Origin: Coriobacteriaceae bacterium
Lineage (GTDB): Bacteria > Actinomycetota > Coriobacteriia > Coriobacteriales > Coriobacteriaceae
Direction: 5' to 3'
Assembly: GCA_015062655.1 (NCBI GenBank)
Contig: SUUG01000003.1
Location: 1-64,000, forward strand
DNA length: 64,000 nt
The position numbers were made by a program, and so were the translations under genes. Shown piece after piece: positions 43,482 through 52,122 of this stretch (positions are counted from its first letter, which is position 1; every line of letters begins with the position of its first letter). A model generated the notes under the pieces. The model did no database searches, was not told the origin of the DNA, and saw only the letters and a program-made list of their open reading frames with translations.

Positions 43482-45185
43482 ATGTACGAAGGAGTCAACG
43501 CATCCGAGGGCATCGGCATCGGCACCGTCATGGTCGCCGTCGATCCCGACCTGTCGTTCGAGCCCCGCACGGTCGAGGACACGGCGGCCGAGAAGGGTCG
43601 CTACGAGGCGGCCCTCGACGTCTTCTGCGAGAAGACCCAGGCCCAGGCCGACCACATGAAGGAGGCTGTCGGCGAGGCCGAGGCCGAGATCATGTCCGGC
43701 CACATCCTGCTCGCCCGCGACCCCGGCATGACCGACCAGATCAACGGGATGATCGACGGCGGCACCTGCGCCGAGCAGGCCCTCGTCGAGACCAGCACCA
43801 TGTTTGAGAACATGTTCCTTTCCATGGACGACGAGATGTTCCGCCTGCGCGCGGCCGACATCGCCGACATCCGCACCGGCATCCTCGCCGAGCTCCTCGG
43901 CAAGGAGGTCATCGACCTGTCGGTCCTGCCTGAGAACACGGTCATCGCCGTCCACGACCTGACGCCCTCCATGACGGCCACCATCGACAAGGACCACGTC
44001 GCCGGCATCGTCACCGAGACGGGCGGCCGCACCTCGCACTCGGCGATCATCGCGCGCGCCCTGGAGATCCCGGCGGTCCTGTCGATCCCCGGCATCTGCT
44101 CCGCCCTCGACAACGGCATGACCTGCATCGTCGACGGAACGAAGGGCGCCGTCACGGCTGATCCGGACGAGGCGACGCTCGCCGAGTACACCGAGCGCGC
44201 CGAGAGCATGGCCGCCGAGAAGCGCGCCCTTGAGGCCTTCCGCGGCAAGGAGAGCGTGACGGCCGACGGCATCAAGAAGGTCGTGGCCGCCAACATCGGC
44301 AGCCCCGATGACGTCGAGGCGGCCCTTGCGCACGACGCCGAGGCGATCGGCCTGTTCCGCTCCGAGTTCCTGTTCATGGACGCCAAGGAGCTGCCTTCCG
44401 AGGAGGACCAGTTCCAGGCCTACAAGAAGGTCGCCGAGGCGCTCAAGGGCGCGCCGGTCATCATCCGCACCCTCGACGTGGGCGGCGACAAGGCGATTCC
44501 CTACCTTAACATGGCGCCCGAGGAGAACCCCTTCATGGGCTACCGCGCCGTGCGCTACTGCCTCGACAACGCCGACGAGTACAAGGTGCAGCTGCGCGCC
44601 CTGCTGCGCGCGAGCGCGTTCGGAGACGTGAGGATCATGGTCCCGCTCGTCACCTGCGTCGAGGAGATCCGCCAGGTCAAGGCGCTCGTCGAGGAGTGCA
44701 AGGCCGAGCTGGCCGCCGAGGGCGTGGCCTTCAACCAGGACATCGAGGTCGGCATCATGATGGAGACGCCGGCCGCCGCCAACATCGCCGACCTGCTGGC
44801 CCGCGAGTCCGCGTTCTTCTCCATCGGCACCAACGACCTCACGGGCTACACCATGGCCGCCGACCGCGGCAACGACCGCGTGGGCTACCTCTACAGCTGG
44901 TACTACCCGGCGGTCCTGCGCTCGATCAAGAACATCATTGAGAGCGGCGTGGCCGCGGGCATCATGGTGGGCATGTGCGGCGAGGCGGCCGCCGACCCGC
45001 TGCTCGACCCGCTGCTGATCGCCTGGGGCATGGAGGAGTTCTCCATGTCGGCGCCGAGCATCCTGCGCGCCCGCAAGACCATCTCTCAGTGGACGAAGGC
45101 CGAGGCCGACGAGCTTGCCCGCCGCGCCCTCGCCTGCGCCACCGCCGAGGAGGTCAAGGCCCTGCTCGAGGAGGCCGCCCGCTAA
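43482..45185 (+). CDS. ptsI: PTS enzyme I (phosphoenolpyruvate-protein phosphotransferase)
   Basis: A 567-residue enzyme that moves phosphate from PEP to HPr. The phospho-His domain has the active histidine His186 in GGRTSHSAIIARAL. The PEP-binding domain has the signature DVGGDKAIPYL, FFSIGTNDLTGYTMAADR, and the Cys in GMCGEAAADPL. The ATG at 43482 is spaced seven bases from AGAGG and is preferred to 43476. Gene order ptsH-ptsI-pfkB-pfkB with fruA ahead forms one fructose-uptake locus. Confidence 0.97.
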   Translation: MYEGVNASEGIGIGTVMVAVDPDLSFEPRTVEDTAAEKGRYEAALDVFCEKTQAQADHMKEAVGEAEAEIMSGHILLARDPGMTDQINGMIDGGTCAEQALVETSTMFENMFLSMDDEMFRLRAADIADIRTGILAELLGKEVIDLSVLPENTVIAVHDLTPSMTATIDKDHVAGIVTETGGRTSHSAIIARALEIPAVLSIPGICSALDNGMTCIVDGTKGAVTADPDEATLAEYTERAESMAAEKRALEAFRGKESVTADGIKKVVAANIGSPDDVEAALAHDAEAIGLFRSEFLFMDAKELPSEEDQFQAYKKVAEALKGAPVIIRTLDVGGDKAIPYLNMAPEENPFMGYRAVRYCLDNADEYKVQLRALLRASAFGDVRIMVPLVTCVEEIRQVKALVEECKAELAAEGVAFNQDIEVGIMMETPAAANIADLLARESAFFSIGTNDLTGYTMAADRGNDRVGYLYSWYYPAVLRSIKNIIESGVAAGIMVGMCGEAAADPLLDPLLIAWGMEEFSMSAPSILRARKTISQWTKAEADELARRALACATAEEVKALLEEAAR

Positions 45186-45201
45186 GGCATCACCTGTTTT
45201 C

Positions 45202-45224
45202 GGGACCCCGGCCGCCGGGGTCCC
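45202..45224 (+). terminator. Hairpin after ptsI
   Basis: GGGACCCCGG and CCGGGGTCCC with a three-base loop form a strong stem. The T-run comes only 16 bases later (45240-45247), directly ahead of the next ribosome binding site, so termination is uncertain and it may only modulate read-through. Confidence 0.6.
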
Positions 45225-45258
45225 GCATCCATAGTCGCTTGTTTTTTTGGAGGTAAGA

Positions 45259-46191
45259 ATGTTCTACACCCTGACTGCCAACCCCGCGGTTGACATGACC
45301 ACCTCATGCGTTGGTCTCGAGCCCGATGAGAACGTCCGCACCACCGGTGCGAGCTACACCGCGAACGGCAAGGGCCTGGACGTGAGCTACGCGCTCAAGA
45401 AGTTCGGGATCGACTCCGTGGCGCTCGGCTTCTTCGCGGGCTTCACGGGCAAGTTCATCGTTGAGGAGACCATGAACCTCGGCTGCCTCTGCCGCCCGGT
45501 CTGGATCGACGGCATCACGCGCATCAACTGCTACATCAACGACGGCGAGCACGAGTACGGCATCCTGAACCCCGGACCGGCGCTCACCAGCCAAAGCGAG
45601 GAGGAGCTCTACCGCATCCTCGACACAGCCGGCGACCTCGACTGCCTCGTGGTCTCGGGCTCGCTGCCGCCCAAGGCCTCCAAGGACTTCCTCGACAAGG
45701 TCGTCGAGCATGCCCAGGACCGCGGCGCCGAGGTGGTGCTCGACCTCTCGAGCACCAAGCTGCGCGAGCTCGCCCACAAGAAGCCGCTCCTCATCAAGCC
45801 CAACCATCATGAGATGGAGGAGATCTACGGCATCAAGATCGACACCGACGACGACGCCCGCCGCGCCCTCGCGCTCGCGCACGAGTCCGGCGTGCAGAAC
45901 GTGCTGCTCACCATGGGCAGCCGCGGCAGCGCGTACTTCTCCAACGGCGAGGACATCTGGTACGCCAAGCGCGAGTTCAACATCAAGCTCGTCTCCTCGG
46001 TCTGCGCCGGCGACTGCACGCTCGCGGCCTTCCTCAACAAGTGGTTCAAGGACCGTGACAACGTGGAGGAGGCGCTGAAGCTCGCGCTGGCCACCGGCGC
46101 GAACGTCGCCGAGAGCCAGGGCCTGGGCGACTTCGGCCACGTCGACGAGTACAGCAAGCGCATCTCCGTGCGCAAGCTCGAGCGCGCCTGA
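45259..46191 (+). CDS. PfkB-family hexose-phosphate kinase (1-phosphofructokinase-like), first copy
   Basis: A 310-residue ribokinase-fold kinase, the length of FruK/LacC. TLTANPAVD begins the first strand, GFFAGFTGKFIVEE and SGSLPP are substrate-side motifs, KPNHHEMEEIYG follows, and the catalytic base is Asp252 in CAGDCTLAAFL. It probably phosphorylates fructose 1-phosphate to fructose 1,6-bisphosphate; tagatose 6-phosphate cannot be excluded. The active-site motif has a Cys (CAGDC) where most have GAGDS. The ATG at 45259 follows GGAGGTAAG. A strong terminator separates it from a paralogue of the same length. Confidence 0.87.
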   Translation: MFYTLTANPAVDMTTSCVGLEPDENVRTTGASYTANGKGLDVSYALKKFGIDSVALGFFAGFTGKFIVEETMNLGCLCRPVWIDGITRINCYINDGEHEYGILNPGPALTSQSEEELYRILDTAGDLDCLVVSGSLPPKASKDFLDKVVEHAQDRGAEVVLDLSSTKLRELAHKKPLLIKPNHHEMEEIYGIKIDTDDDARRALALAHESGVQNVLLTMGSRGSAYFSNGEDIWYAKREFNIKLVSSVCAGDCTLAAFLNKWFKDRDNVEEALKLALATGANVAESQGLGDFGHVDEYSKRISVRKLERA

Positions 46192-46211
46192 GGCAGCCCA
46201 GCTCGCTTTGA

Positions 46212-46243
46212 GGGCCGCCCCGCGCCGGGCGGCCCGTTCTTTT
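46212..46243 (+). terminator. Terminator between the two PfkB paralogues
   Basis: A perfect nine-base stem GGGCCGCCC / GGGCGGCCC with a six-base loop and the tail GTTCTTTTC. The next gene's ribosome binding site (CAGGAGG) begins about 18 bases later, so there is little space for another promoter. Confidence 0.88.
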
Positions 46244-46273
46244 CGGATCAACCGACTCCGCAGGAGGTACGAG

Positions 46274-47206
46274 ATAATCTACACGCTGACCGCTAATCCT
46301 GCGATCGATTACAACATCGCGAGTGACGGTCTCGGGCCCAACCGCGTCACCCGCACCCGCGACGCCGTCTACACGCCGAACGGCAAGGGCCTGAACGTGA
46401 GCTTCACCCTCGACCATTACGGCGTCCCCACCACGATCCTCGGCTTCTTCGCCGGCTTCTCGGGGCGCTTCATCGTCGAGGGCGCCGAGGCGCTCGGCGT
46501 GCCCGTGAAGCCCGTCTGGACGGACGGCATCACCCGCGTGAACGTGTTCCTGAACGCCGGTCCCGACACCGAGTACAACATGGTGAACGCCGGCGCCGCG
46601 GTGACGCCCGAGAACGAGGCGGCCCTCTACGAGCTCATCGAGGGCCTCGACGACCTCACCTGCCTCGTCATCTCCGGGTCGCTGCCGCCCAACACCTCCG
46701 AGGACTTCCTCGACGAGGTCATCGCCCGCGTGAAGGCGAAGGGGGCCGAGTTCGTCCTCGACATCTCCTCGCCCAAGCTCGCCGAGCTCGTGGCCGCCGG
46801 TCCGCTGCTCATCAAACCCAACGACGACGAGCTCCGCGACATCTTCGGCATCGAGGTCGACGGCGAGGACGACGAGTCCGTGGTGGCCGCCATGCGCGAG
46901 CTTTACGGTCGCGGCGTGAAGAACGTGCTGCTCACCCTCGGTGGCGCGGGGGCCTACTTCTCAGACGGCGAGCACATCTGGTTCGCCAGGCGCACCTTCG
47001 ACGTGAACCTCGTCTCCACGGTCTGCGCCGGCGATTCCTCGCTGGCGGCCTTCCTCTCCGTGTGGCACGACAACCCTGAGAAGGTCGAGGAGGCGCTCAC
47101 GCTCTCCATGGCCACGGGCGCCAACGTGGTGGAGTGCGCCGGGCTCGGCGACTTCGCCCGCGTCGAGGAGTACAAGAAGGGCATCCTCGTGCGCCAGGTG
47201 GCGTAG
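46274..47206 (+). CDS. PfkB-family hexose-phosphate kinase, second copy, with an ATA start codon
   Basis: A 310-residue kinase, the same length as its upstream neighbour and clearly paralogous. TLTANPAID, GFFAGFSGRFIVEGAEALG, SGSLPP, KPNDDELRDIFG and CAGDSSLAAF line up throughout; CAGDS is nearer the family norm than the first copy. The frame's natural start, one residue ahead of IYTLTANPAID, is ATA at 46274, 7 bases after CAGGAGG. Homologues begin MIYTLT, so ATA stands where ATG is expected. An upstream TTG (46208) would add 22 implausible residues. Either rare initiation or a base error. Substrate as for the first copy. Confidence 0.85.
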   Translation: MIYTLTANPAIDYNIASDGLGPNRVTRTRDAVYTPNGKGLNVSFTLDHYGVPTTILGFFAGFSGRFIVEGAEALGVPVKPVWTDGITRVNVFLNAGPDTEYNMVNAGAAVTPENEAALYELIEGLDDLTCLVISGSLPPNTSEDFLDEVIARVKAKGAEFVLDISSPKLAELVAAGPLLIKPNDDELRDIFGIEVDGEDDESVVAAMRELYGRGVKNVLLTLGGAGAYFSDGEHIWFARRTFDVNLVSTVCAGDSSLAAFLSVWHDNPEKVEEALTLSMATGANVVECAGLGDFARVEEYKKGILVRQVA

Positions 47207-47265
47207 GGGCGCGGCGGGTGCGGTTTTCGTGTCCGCGGCCGCACGTGCGATTCAGCATGGACTTT

Positions 47266-47301
47266 GACGGGTAGGGTCCATGACATGTGAGTCTACCCGT
47301 C
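47266..47301 (+). promoter_or_regulatory. Hairpin in the pepC leader
   Basis: GACGGGTAG (47266-47274) pairs perfectly with CTACCCGTC (47293-47301) around an 18-base loop, just ahead of the ribosome binding site AAGGAG. There is no T-run, so a leader regulatory stem or an operator is more likely than a terminator. Confidence 0.45.
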
Positions 47302-47321
47302 CTCTTATGAAGGAGATTTCC

Positions 47322-48668
47322 ATGAGCACCTCGAAAGCCATCCCCGCGTCCGTGACGAAGAAGGCGCACGATGCGCTCGCCGCGAGCCGCGCCGACGCGC
47401 TCGCCCGCAACGCCACCACGGCGTCGGGCATCCGCGCTGCCGCCCGCGACGTCGACGCGGCCGCGGCGGCCACCACGACCTTCGACATCCAGCTCGAGCA
47501 GGGCGAGCCCACCAACCAGGAGCGCTCCGGCCGCTGCTGGATGTTCGCGAGCCTGAACACCATGCGCTTCCGCATCATGAAGAAGCTCGGGGTGAAGACC
47601 TTCGAGCTCTCCGAGGCCTACCCGCTGTTCTGGGACAAGTACGAGCGCGCGAACTGGTTCTTCGAGAACGTGATCGCGAGCGCGCACGAGCCCCTCGAGG
47701 GCCGCGAGCTCGCCTTCCTGCTCCTCGACCCGCTGTGCGACGGCGGCCAGTGGGACATGTTCCGCAGCCTCGTGAAGAAGTACGGCGTGGTGCCCAAGGA
47801 GGCCATGCCCGAGACCGCCTCCTCCTCCAACACCGGCGACCTCAACAAGTACCTGACCCGCTACCTGCGCGGCGGTGCCAAGCGCCTGCGCGACGCCGTG
47901 GCGGTCGGGGCTCACGCCGACGAGCTCCAGGCGATAAAGGAGGAGCTGCTGGAGGGCGTCTACCGCTTCCTCGCGATCAGCCTCGGCGAGCCGCCGGCGT
48001 CCTTCGACGTGCGCATCCGCGACGAGAAGAACGAGCTCAAGGCCAGCGGCACCTACACGCCGCAGGAGTTCTTCCGCGAGTTCGTCGACATGGACCTCGA
48101 CGCCTACATCTCGATCATCAACGCGCCCACGGCCGACAAGCCCTACCTGCGCTCGTACTCGGTGAAGTACCTCGGCAACGTGATCGAGGACGGCGGCGTG
48201 CGCTATGTGAACCTGCCCATCGAGGCACTGCGCCGCGTGGCCGTGGCCCAGCTCAAAGACGGCCTGCCGGTCTGGTTCGGCTCCGATGTCGACCAGGGGT
48301 TCCTGTCCTCCGACGGCGTGCTCGACCCGGCGGCGCTCAACGTGGACGCCCTGTTCGACCTGCCGATCGAGGCGGGGCTCGACAAGGCCGCGCGCCTCGA
48401 TTACGGCGAGTCGCTCATGACGCACGCGATGACCATCCAAGGTGTGAACCTCGATGAGGACGGCGAGCCCACGCGCTGGCGCATCGAGAACAGCTGGGGC
48501 GAGGACCACGGCAAGAAGGGTTACGACATCGGGTCGGCAGCCTGGTTCGATGAGTACGTCTACCAGGTCGTCGTCGACAAGAAGTACCTGACGGCCGACG
48601 AGCTCGCGGCCTATGAGAGCGCCCCGATCGAGCTCGCCCCCTGGGACCCGATGGGCGCCCTCGCGTAA
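47322..48668 (+). CDS. pepC: Aminopeptidase C (bleomycin hydrolase family, C1 peptidase)
   Basis: A 448-residue cytosolic cysteine aminopeptidase. The catalytic Cys72 is in SGRCWMFASLN, His368 in SLMTHAMTIQG and Asn390 in RIENSWGEDHG, exactly the papain-like triad of PepC. It trims N-terminal residues from peptides, feeding amino-acid catabolism. ATG at 47322 behind GAAGGAGA, with a hairpin in the leader. The C-terminus ends PWDPMGALA, near the position of the family's autoinhibitory tail. A 66-bp palindrome follows the gene. Confidence 0.95.
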   Translation: MSTSKAIPASVTKKAHDALAASRADALARNATTASGIRAAARDVDAAAAATTTFDIQLEQGEPTNQERSGRCWMFASLNTMRFRIMKKLGVKTFELSEAYPLFWDKYERANWFFENVIASAHEPLEGRELAFLLLDPLCDGGQWDMFRSLVKKYGVVPKEAMPETASSSNTGDLNKYLTRYLRGGAKRLRDAVAVGAHADELQAIKEELLEGVYRFLAISLGEPPASFDVRIRDEKNELKASGTYTPQEFFREFVDMDLDAYISIINAPTADKPYLRSYSVKYLGNVIEDGGVRYVNLPIEALRRVAVAQLKDGLPVWFGSDVDQGFLSSDGVLDPAALNVDALFDLPIEAGLDKAARLDYGESLMTHAMTIQGVNLDEDGEPTRWRIENSWGEDHGKKGYDIGSAAWFDEYVYQVVVDKKYLTADELAAYESAPIELAPWDPMGALA

Positions 48669-48680
48669 AGACGCACTGGG

Positions 48681-48746
48681 AATGCCGAGCGTTCGTAATA
48701 CGGCGTTTTCGACGTGAGATATGGCGGATTACGAACGCTCGGCGTC
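48681..48746. repeat. 66-bp palindrome, family copy 4
   Basis: Arms AATGCCGAGCGTTCGTAAT... and ...ATTACGAACGCTCGGCGTC, 13 bases after the pepC stop codon. It could serve as the transcript-end hairpin. Confidence 0.85.
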
Positions 48747-48785
48747 GCGTGCGGCGTCGCGTGCGGCGTCGCGTGCGGCGTCGGG
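48741..48785 (+). repeat. 12-bp tandem repeat (GGCGTCGCGTGC, three and a half units)
   Basis: Three full units and a partial fourth directly follow the palindrome arm, sharing its last bases. Likely arose by slippage. Confidence 0.8.
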
Positions 48786-48838
48786 CGGACGGCATCGGGC
48801 GGGGCGGTCCCCGTCCGCGCGCCGGCCGTCCGCTCGCG

Positions 48839-48844
48839 TATACT
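48839..48844 (+). promoter_or_regulatory. -10 box of the CCA-enzyme gene
   Basis: TATACT ends seven bases before the ATG at 48852, and no ribosome binding site is visible. This fits a leaderless transcript. Confidence 0.5.
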
Positions 48845-48851
48845 GGACGCC

Positions 48852-50240
48852 ATGGAATATCGAGACGCACATCTGAACGGGAGCCGGCCCGGCGAGGCCG
48901 CGCTCCGTGTGCTCGCGGCCCTCGAGGCGGCGGGCGGGGAGGCCTGGCTCGTGGGGGGCTGGGTCCGCGACGCCCTGCGCGCCGCGCCCAGCCACGACAT
49001 CGACATGTGCTCCTCGCTGCCCTGGCCCGAGGCGGCCCGCGCCCTCGCGGCGGCAGGCATCGGCGTCATCGAGTCGGGCACGCGCTTCGGTGGGATCACG
49101 GCCGTCGCCGACGGCGTGCGCATCGAGGTCACCACCTACCGCGTGGACGGGTTCTACGGGGACGGCCGCCATCCCGACGAGGTTCGGTTCTCGACGAGCG
49201 TGGAGGACGACCTCGCCCGCCGCGACTTCACCGTGAACGCCATGGCCTGGCACCCCGCCCGCGGCCTGCTCGACCGCTACGGCGGCCAGGCCGACCTCGC
49301 GGCCGGCGTCATCCGCGCGGTGGGGGAGCCGCGGCTCCGCTTCTCGGAGGACGCGCTCAGGATCTTGCGGGCCGTCCGCTTCGCCTGCCGGCTCGGGTTC
49401 GAGCTCGAGGGCGCCACGGCCGCCGCAGCCGCCGCGCTCGCCCACACGCTCGACGCCATCGCGCGCGAGCGCGTCGGCGCGGAGCTCGGCGGGATCCTCG
49501 CCACGGGGCGCGGCGCCTTCGCCCTGCGCTCCTGCCCGGAGGTAATCGTCGCCGCGATTCCCGAGCTCGCCGCCGCGCGCGGGTTCGACCAGCGGAGCCC
49601 CTACCATGTCCACGACGTCTACGAGCACACGGCCTGCGTGCTCGAGGCCGTCGAGACGGCCGATCGCGCCCCTTCCGCGGCCCTGCGCTGGGCGGCGCTT
49701 CTGCACGACGTGGAGAAGCCCGCGACGTTCACGGTCGACGAGGAGGGCCGCGGGCACTTCTTCGGCCATCCCGAGCGCGGGGAGCGCACCGCCCGCACCA
49801 TCATGCGCCGCCTCAGCCTGCCCGACCACCTCATCCGCGACACCTGCCTGCTCATCCGCTATCACGACGAGCCGCTTCAGGACACCCCGGCGAGCCTGCT
49901 GGCCCAGATGCGTCGGTTCTCGGGCGCAGGCGTCGACGAGCGCGCCCTCATGGACAACCTTTTCGACATCAAGCGGGCTGACGCCTTGGGGAAGGCTCCC
50001 GCGTGCTTCTCATACGTCGACGAGATCGAGCGGATGCGCACCCGCGTGCACGGCCTCTTTGACGCCGGCGCCGCCTGGAACCTCAAGACGCTCGCGCTCA
50101 ACGGCCGCGATCTGATGCGGGCCGGGGTGGAGCCGGGCCCGCGGATCGGGCGGCTGCTCGACGAGGCCCTGACCGCCGAGATCTCAGGCGCGGTCCCCAA
50201 CGAGCGCGGTGCGCTGCTGGCGCATCTGGGGCTGCGTTAG
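48852..50240 (+). CDS. CCA-adding enzyme / tRNA nucleotidyltransferase with HD domain
   Basis: A 462-residue class II nucleotidyltransferase. The head has LVGGWVRDAL and the metal pair HDIDMCSSL (Asp-x-Asp). Neck motifs are RRDFTVNAMAW and SEDALRILRAVRFACRLGFE, typical of tRNA CCA-adding enzymes or poly(A) polymerases. An HD domain follows (YEHTACVLEAV, LHDVEKPATF), giving phosphohydrolase activity in some homologues. It completes or repairs tRNA 3' ends. All three tRNA genes in the window already encode CCA, so a repair role is plausible. No gene precedes it in an operon. Confidence 0.88.
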   Translation: MEYRDAHLNGSRPGEAALRVLAALEAAGGEAWLVGGWVRDALRAAPSHDIDMCSSLPWPEAARALAAAGIGVIESGTRFGGITAVADGVRIEVTTYRVDGFYGDGRHPDEVRFSTSVEDDLARRDFTVNAMAWHPARGLLDRYGGQADLAAGVIRAVGEPRLRFSEDALRILRAVRFACRLGFELEGATAAAAAALAHTLDAIARERVGAELGGILATGRGAFALRSCPEVIVAAIPELAAARGFDQRSPYHVHDVYEHTACVLEAVETADRAPSAALRWAALLHDVEKPATFTVDEEGRGHFFGHPERGERTARTIMRRLSLPDHLIRDTCLLIRYHDEPLQDTPASLLAQMRRFSGAGVDERALMDNLFDIKRADALGKAPACFSYVDEIERMRTRVHGLFDAGAAWNLKTLALNGRDLMRAGVEPGPRIGRLLDEALTAEISGAVPNERGALLAHLGLR

Positions 50241-50377
50241 GCCCCGCTGCCGCGCCGTTCGCCGTTGTCGTCGTGCGGCGAGCGGCGCCCGTCGACTGTT
50301 GGCGGGCCGGCGCGGATTCCTCCTTGCGTTCTTTAACGCGACGGAGTACCATCCATCCGTAACACTTAATGCAAATT

Positions 50378-50394
50378 CTGTAGCACTCCTACAG
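50378..50394. promoter_or_regulatory. Palindrome ahead of the ABC-importer operon
   Basis: CTGTAGcactcCTACAG is a perfect 6+6 palindrome in an A/T-richer leader, about 35 bases upstream of the GTG start codon. It might be an operator or leader stem. Confidence 0.4.
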
Positions 50395-50427
50395 GGGGAG
50401 TGGCGGGTTTGCGGGAACGGGGGAGCC

Positions 50428-52119
50428 GTGAAATCGTCAAAGCCGGTCGAAGCATCCGACCTCATCGCAGCCATCCGGCCTGGATCCGCATCCGGCGTCA
50501 CGCGCCGCGCCTTCGTTGCCGGCGCCGGGGCCGTCACGCTCGCGGGCGCGCTCGCGGCCTGCGCGCCGGGCGGCAAGGACGCGGGGTCTGCGGGCTCATC
50601 CGCCCCGGTCGACGCGAAGCGCCAGGTCACCCTCGCCATGAGCACCTCGAACGAGCCCGAGGGCGGCTTCGACCCCTGCATCGCCTGGGGGTGCGGCGAG
50701 CACGTCCACGAGCCGCTCATCCAGTCCACGCTCGTCGTGACCGACGAGGACATGGGCTTCTCCAACGACCTCGCCACGGAGTACGGGGTCTCCGCCGACG
50801 CCCTCACGTGGTCGTTCACGATCCGCGACGACGCCGTCTTCTCGGACGGCGAGCCGCTCACGGCCCGCGACGTGGCCTTCACGCTCAACACGATCCGCGA
50901 GAGCGCGAGCGCCCAGGCCGACCTCTCTATGGTCGCCGCCGTCGAGGCGCTCTCCGACACGGTGGTCGAGATCAGCCTCAAGAAGCCCTACAACGTTCTT
51001 CTGCACATCCTCGCGAACATCGGCATCGTCCCCGAGCACGCGTACGGCCCCGGATACGGCGAGAAGCCGGTGGGATCGGGCCGCTACCGCCTCGTGCAGT
51101 GGGACCGCGGCCAGCAGGCGATCTTCGAGGCGAACCCTTCCTATTACGGGGAGAAGCCCGCGATCGAGCGCTTCACCGTGGTCTTCATGGAGGAGGACGC
51201 GGCGCTGGCCGCCGCCCGCTCCGGCCAGGTCGACATGGCCTACACCTCCGCCACCTTCGCCGACCAGAAGGTTGAGGGCTACGAGCTCGCGTCCTTCGAG
51301 TCGGTCGACTCGCGCGGCATCAACCTGCCGGTGATCCCGGCGGGCTCCGAGCGCGCGGCCGAGGGCGACGAGCGCTACCCGGCGGGCAACGACGTGACCG
51401 CGCATCTCGAGATCCGCCAGGCCATCAACCGCGGCATCGACCGCGACGCCCTGATCGAGCACGTGCTCGGGGGCCATGGCCGCCCGGCCTACAGCATCGG
51501 CGACGGCATGCCCTGGGCGAGCGCCGACATGAAGGTCGCGCTCGACCGCGACGGCGCGAAGCGCCTGCTCGAGGACGCCGGGTGGACCCTTGAGAACGAC
51601 GTCTACCGAAAGGACGGCCTCGACGCGGCCTTCGACCTCTACTACCCGGCGAGCGACACGGTGCGCCAGGCGATGGCCAACGAGTTCGCCAATCAGATGT
51701 CCGAGATCGGCATCAAGGTCACCACGAAGGGCGCCGGCTGGGACGACATCTACCCGCATCAGTTCTCCGACCCGGTCATGTGGGGCTGGGGCTCGAACGC
51801 GCCCTCCGACGTCTACGAGCTCAACTACTCCGTCGGCACGATGAACTTCTCCTGCTACGAGAGCGAGACCACCGACGCCTACCTCGACGCGGCGCTGGCC
51901 GCCACCGACGTCGAGGCCTCCTACTCGCTGTGGCAGAAGGCCGAGTGGGACGGCACCGAGGGCATCGCGCCGCAGGGCGCCGCGACCTGGGCCTGGTTCG
52001 CCAACGTCGACCACCTCTACTGGGTGCGCGCGGGCCTCAAGGTGGCGCGGCAGAAGCTGCAGCCCCACGGCCACGGCTGGTCCATCGTGAACAACATCGA
52101 TCGTTGGAGCTGGGACTAA
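50428..52119 (+). CDS. ABC importer substrate-binding lipoprotein (nickel/peptide/opine family, SBP_bac_5)
   Basis: A 563-residue surface lipoprotein. It has an N-terminal twin-Arg motif TRRAFV (25-30) and a lipobox LAACAPG (Cys45), so it looks like a Tat-exported lipoprotein. The rest matches the SBP_bac_5 family, with NEPEGGFDPCIAWGCGEHVHEPLIQSTL, DGEPLTARDVAFTLNTIRE, VGSGRYRLVQW and LEIRQAINRGIDRDAL. The substrate is not certain; a His pair (EHVHE, about residue 91-95) and the His-rich ATPase two genes on hint at a metal such as nickel. GTG at 50428 behind GGGGGAG. It leads a five-gene operon with 3-base spacing to the first permease. Confidence 0.85.
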   Translation: MKSSKPVEASDLIAAIRPGSASGVTRRAFVAGAGAVTLAGALAACAPGGKDAGSAGSSAPVDAKRQVTLAMSTSNEPEGGFDPCIAWGCGEHVHEPLIQSTLVVTDEDMGFSNDLATEYGVSADALTWSFTIRDDAVFSDGEPLTARDVAFTLNTIRESASAQADLSMVAAVEALSDTVVEISLKKPYNVLLHILANIGIVPEHAYGPGYGEKPVGSGRYRLVQWDRGQQAIFEANPSYYGEKPAIERFTVVFMEEDAALAAARSGQVDMAYTSATFADQKVEGYELASFESVDSRGINLPVIPAGSERAAEGDERYPAGNDVTAHLEIRQAINRGIDRDALIEHVLGGHGRPAYSIGDGMPWASADMKVALDRDGAKRLLEDAGWTLENDVYRKDGLDAAFDLYYPASDTVRQAMANEFANQMSEIGIKVTTKGAGWDDIYPHQFSDPVMWGWGSNAPSDVYELNYSVGTMNFSCYESETTDAYLDAALAATDVEASYSLWQKAEWDGTEGIAPQGAATWAWFANVDHLYWVRAGLKVARQKLQPHGHGWSIVNNIDRWSWD

Positions 52120-52122
52120 CCG

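Noticed and set aside
48741-48785. Short tandem repeats as a possible CRISPR array
   Set aside because: Units are 12 bp without spacers and no cas gene is in the window. The same applies to the hexamer repeat at 37757.
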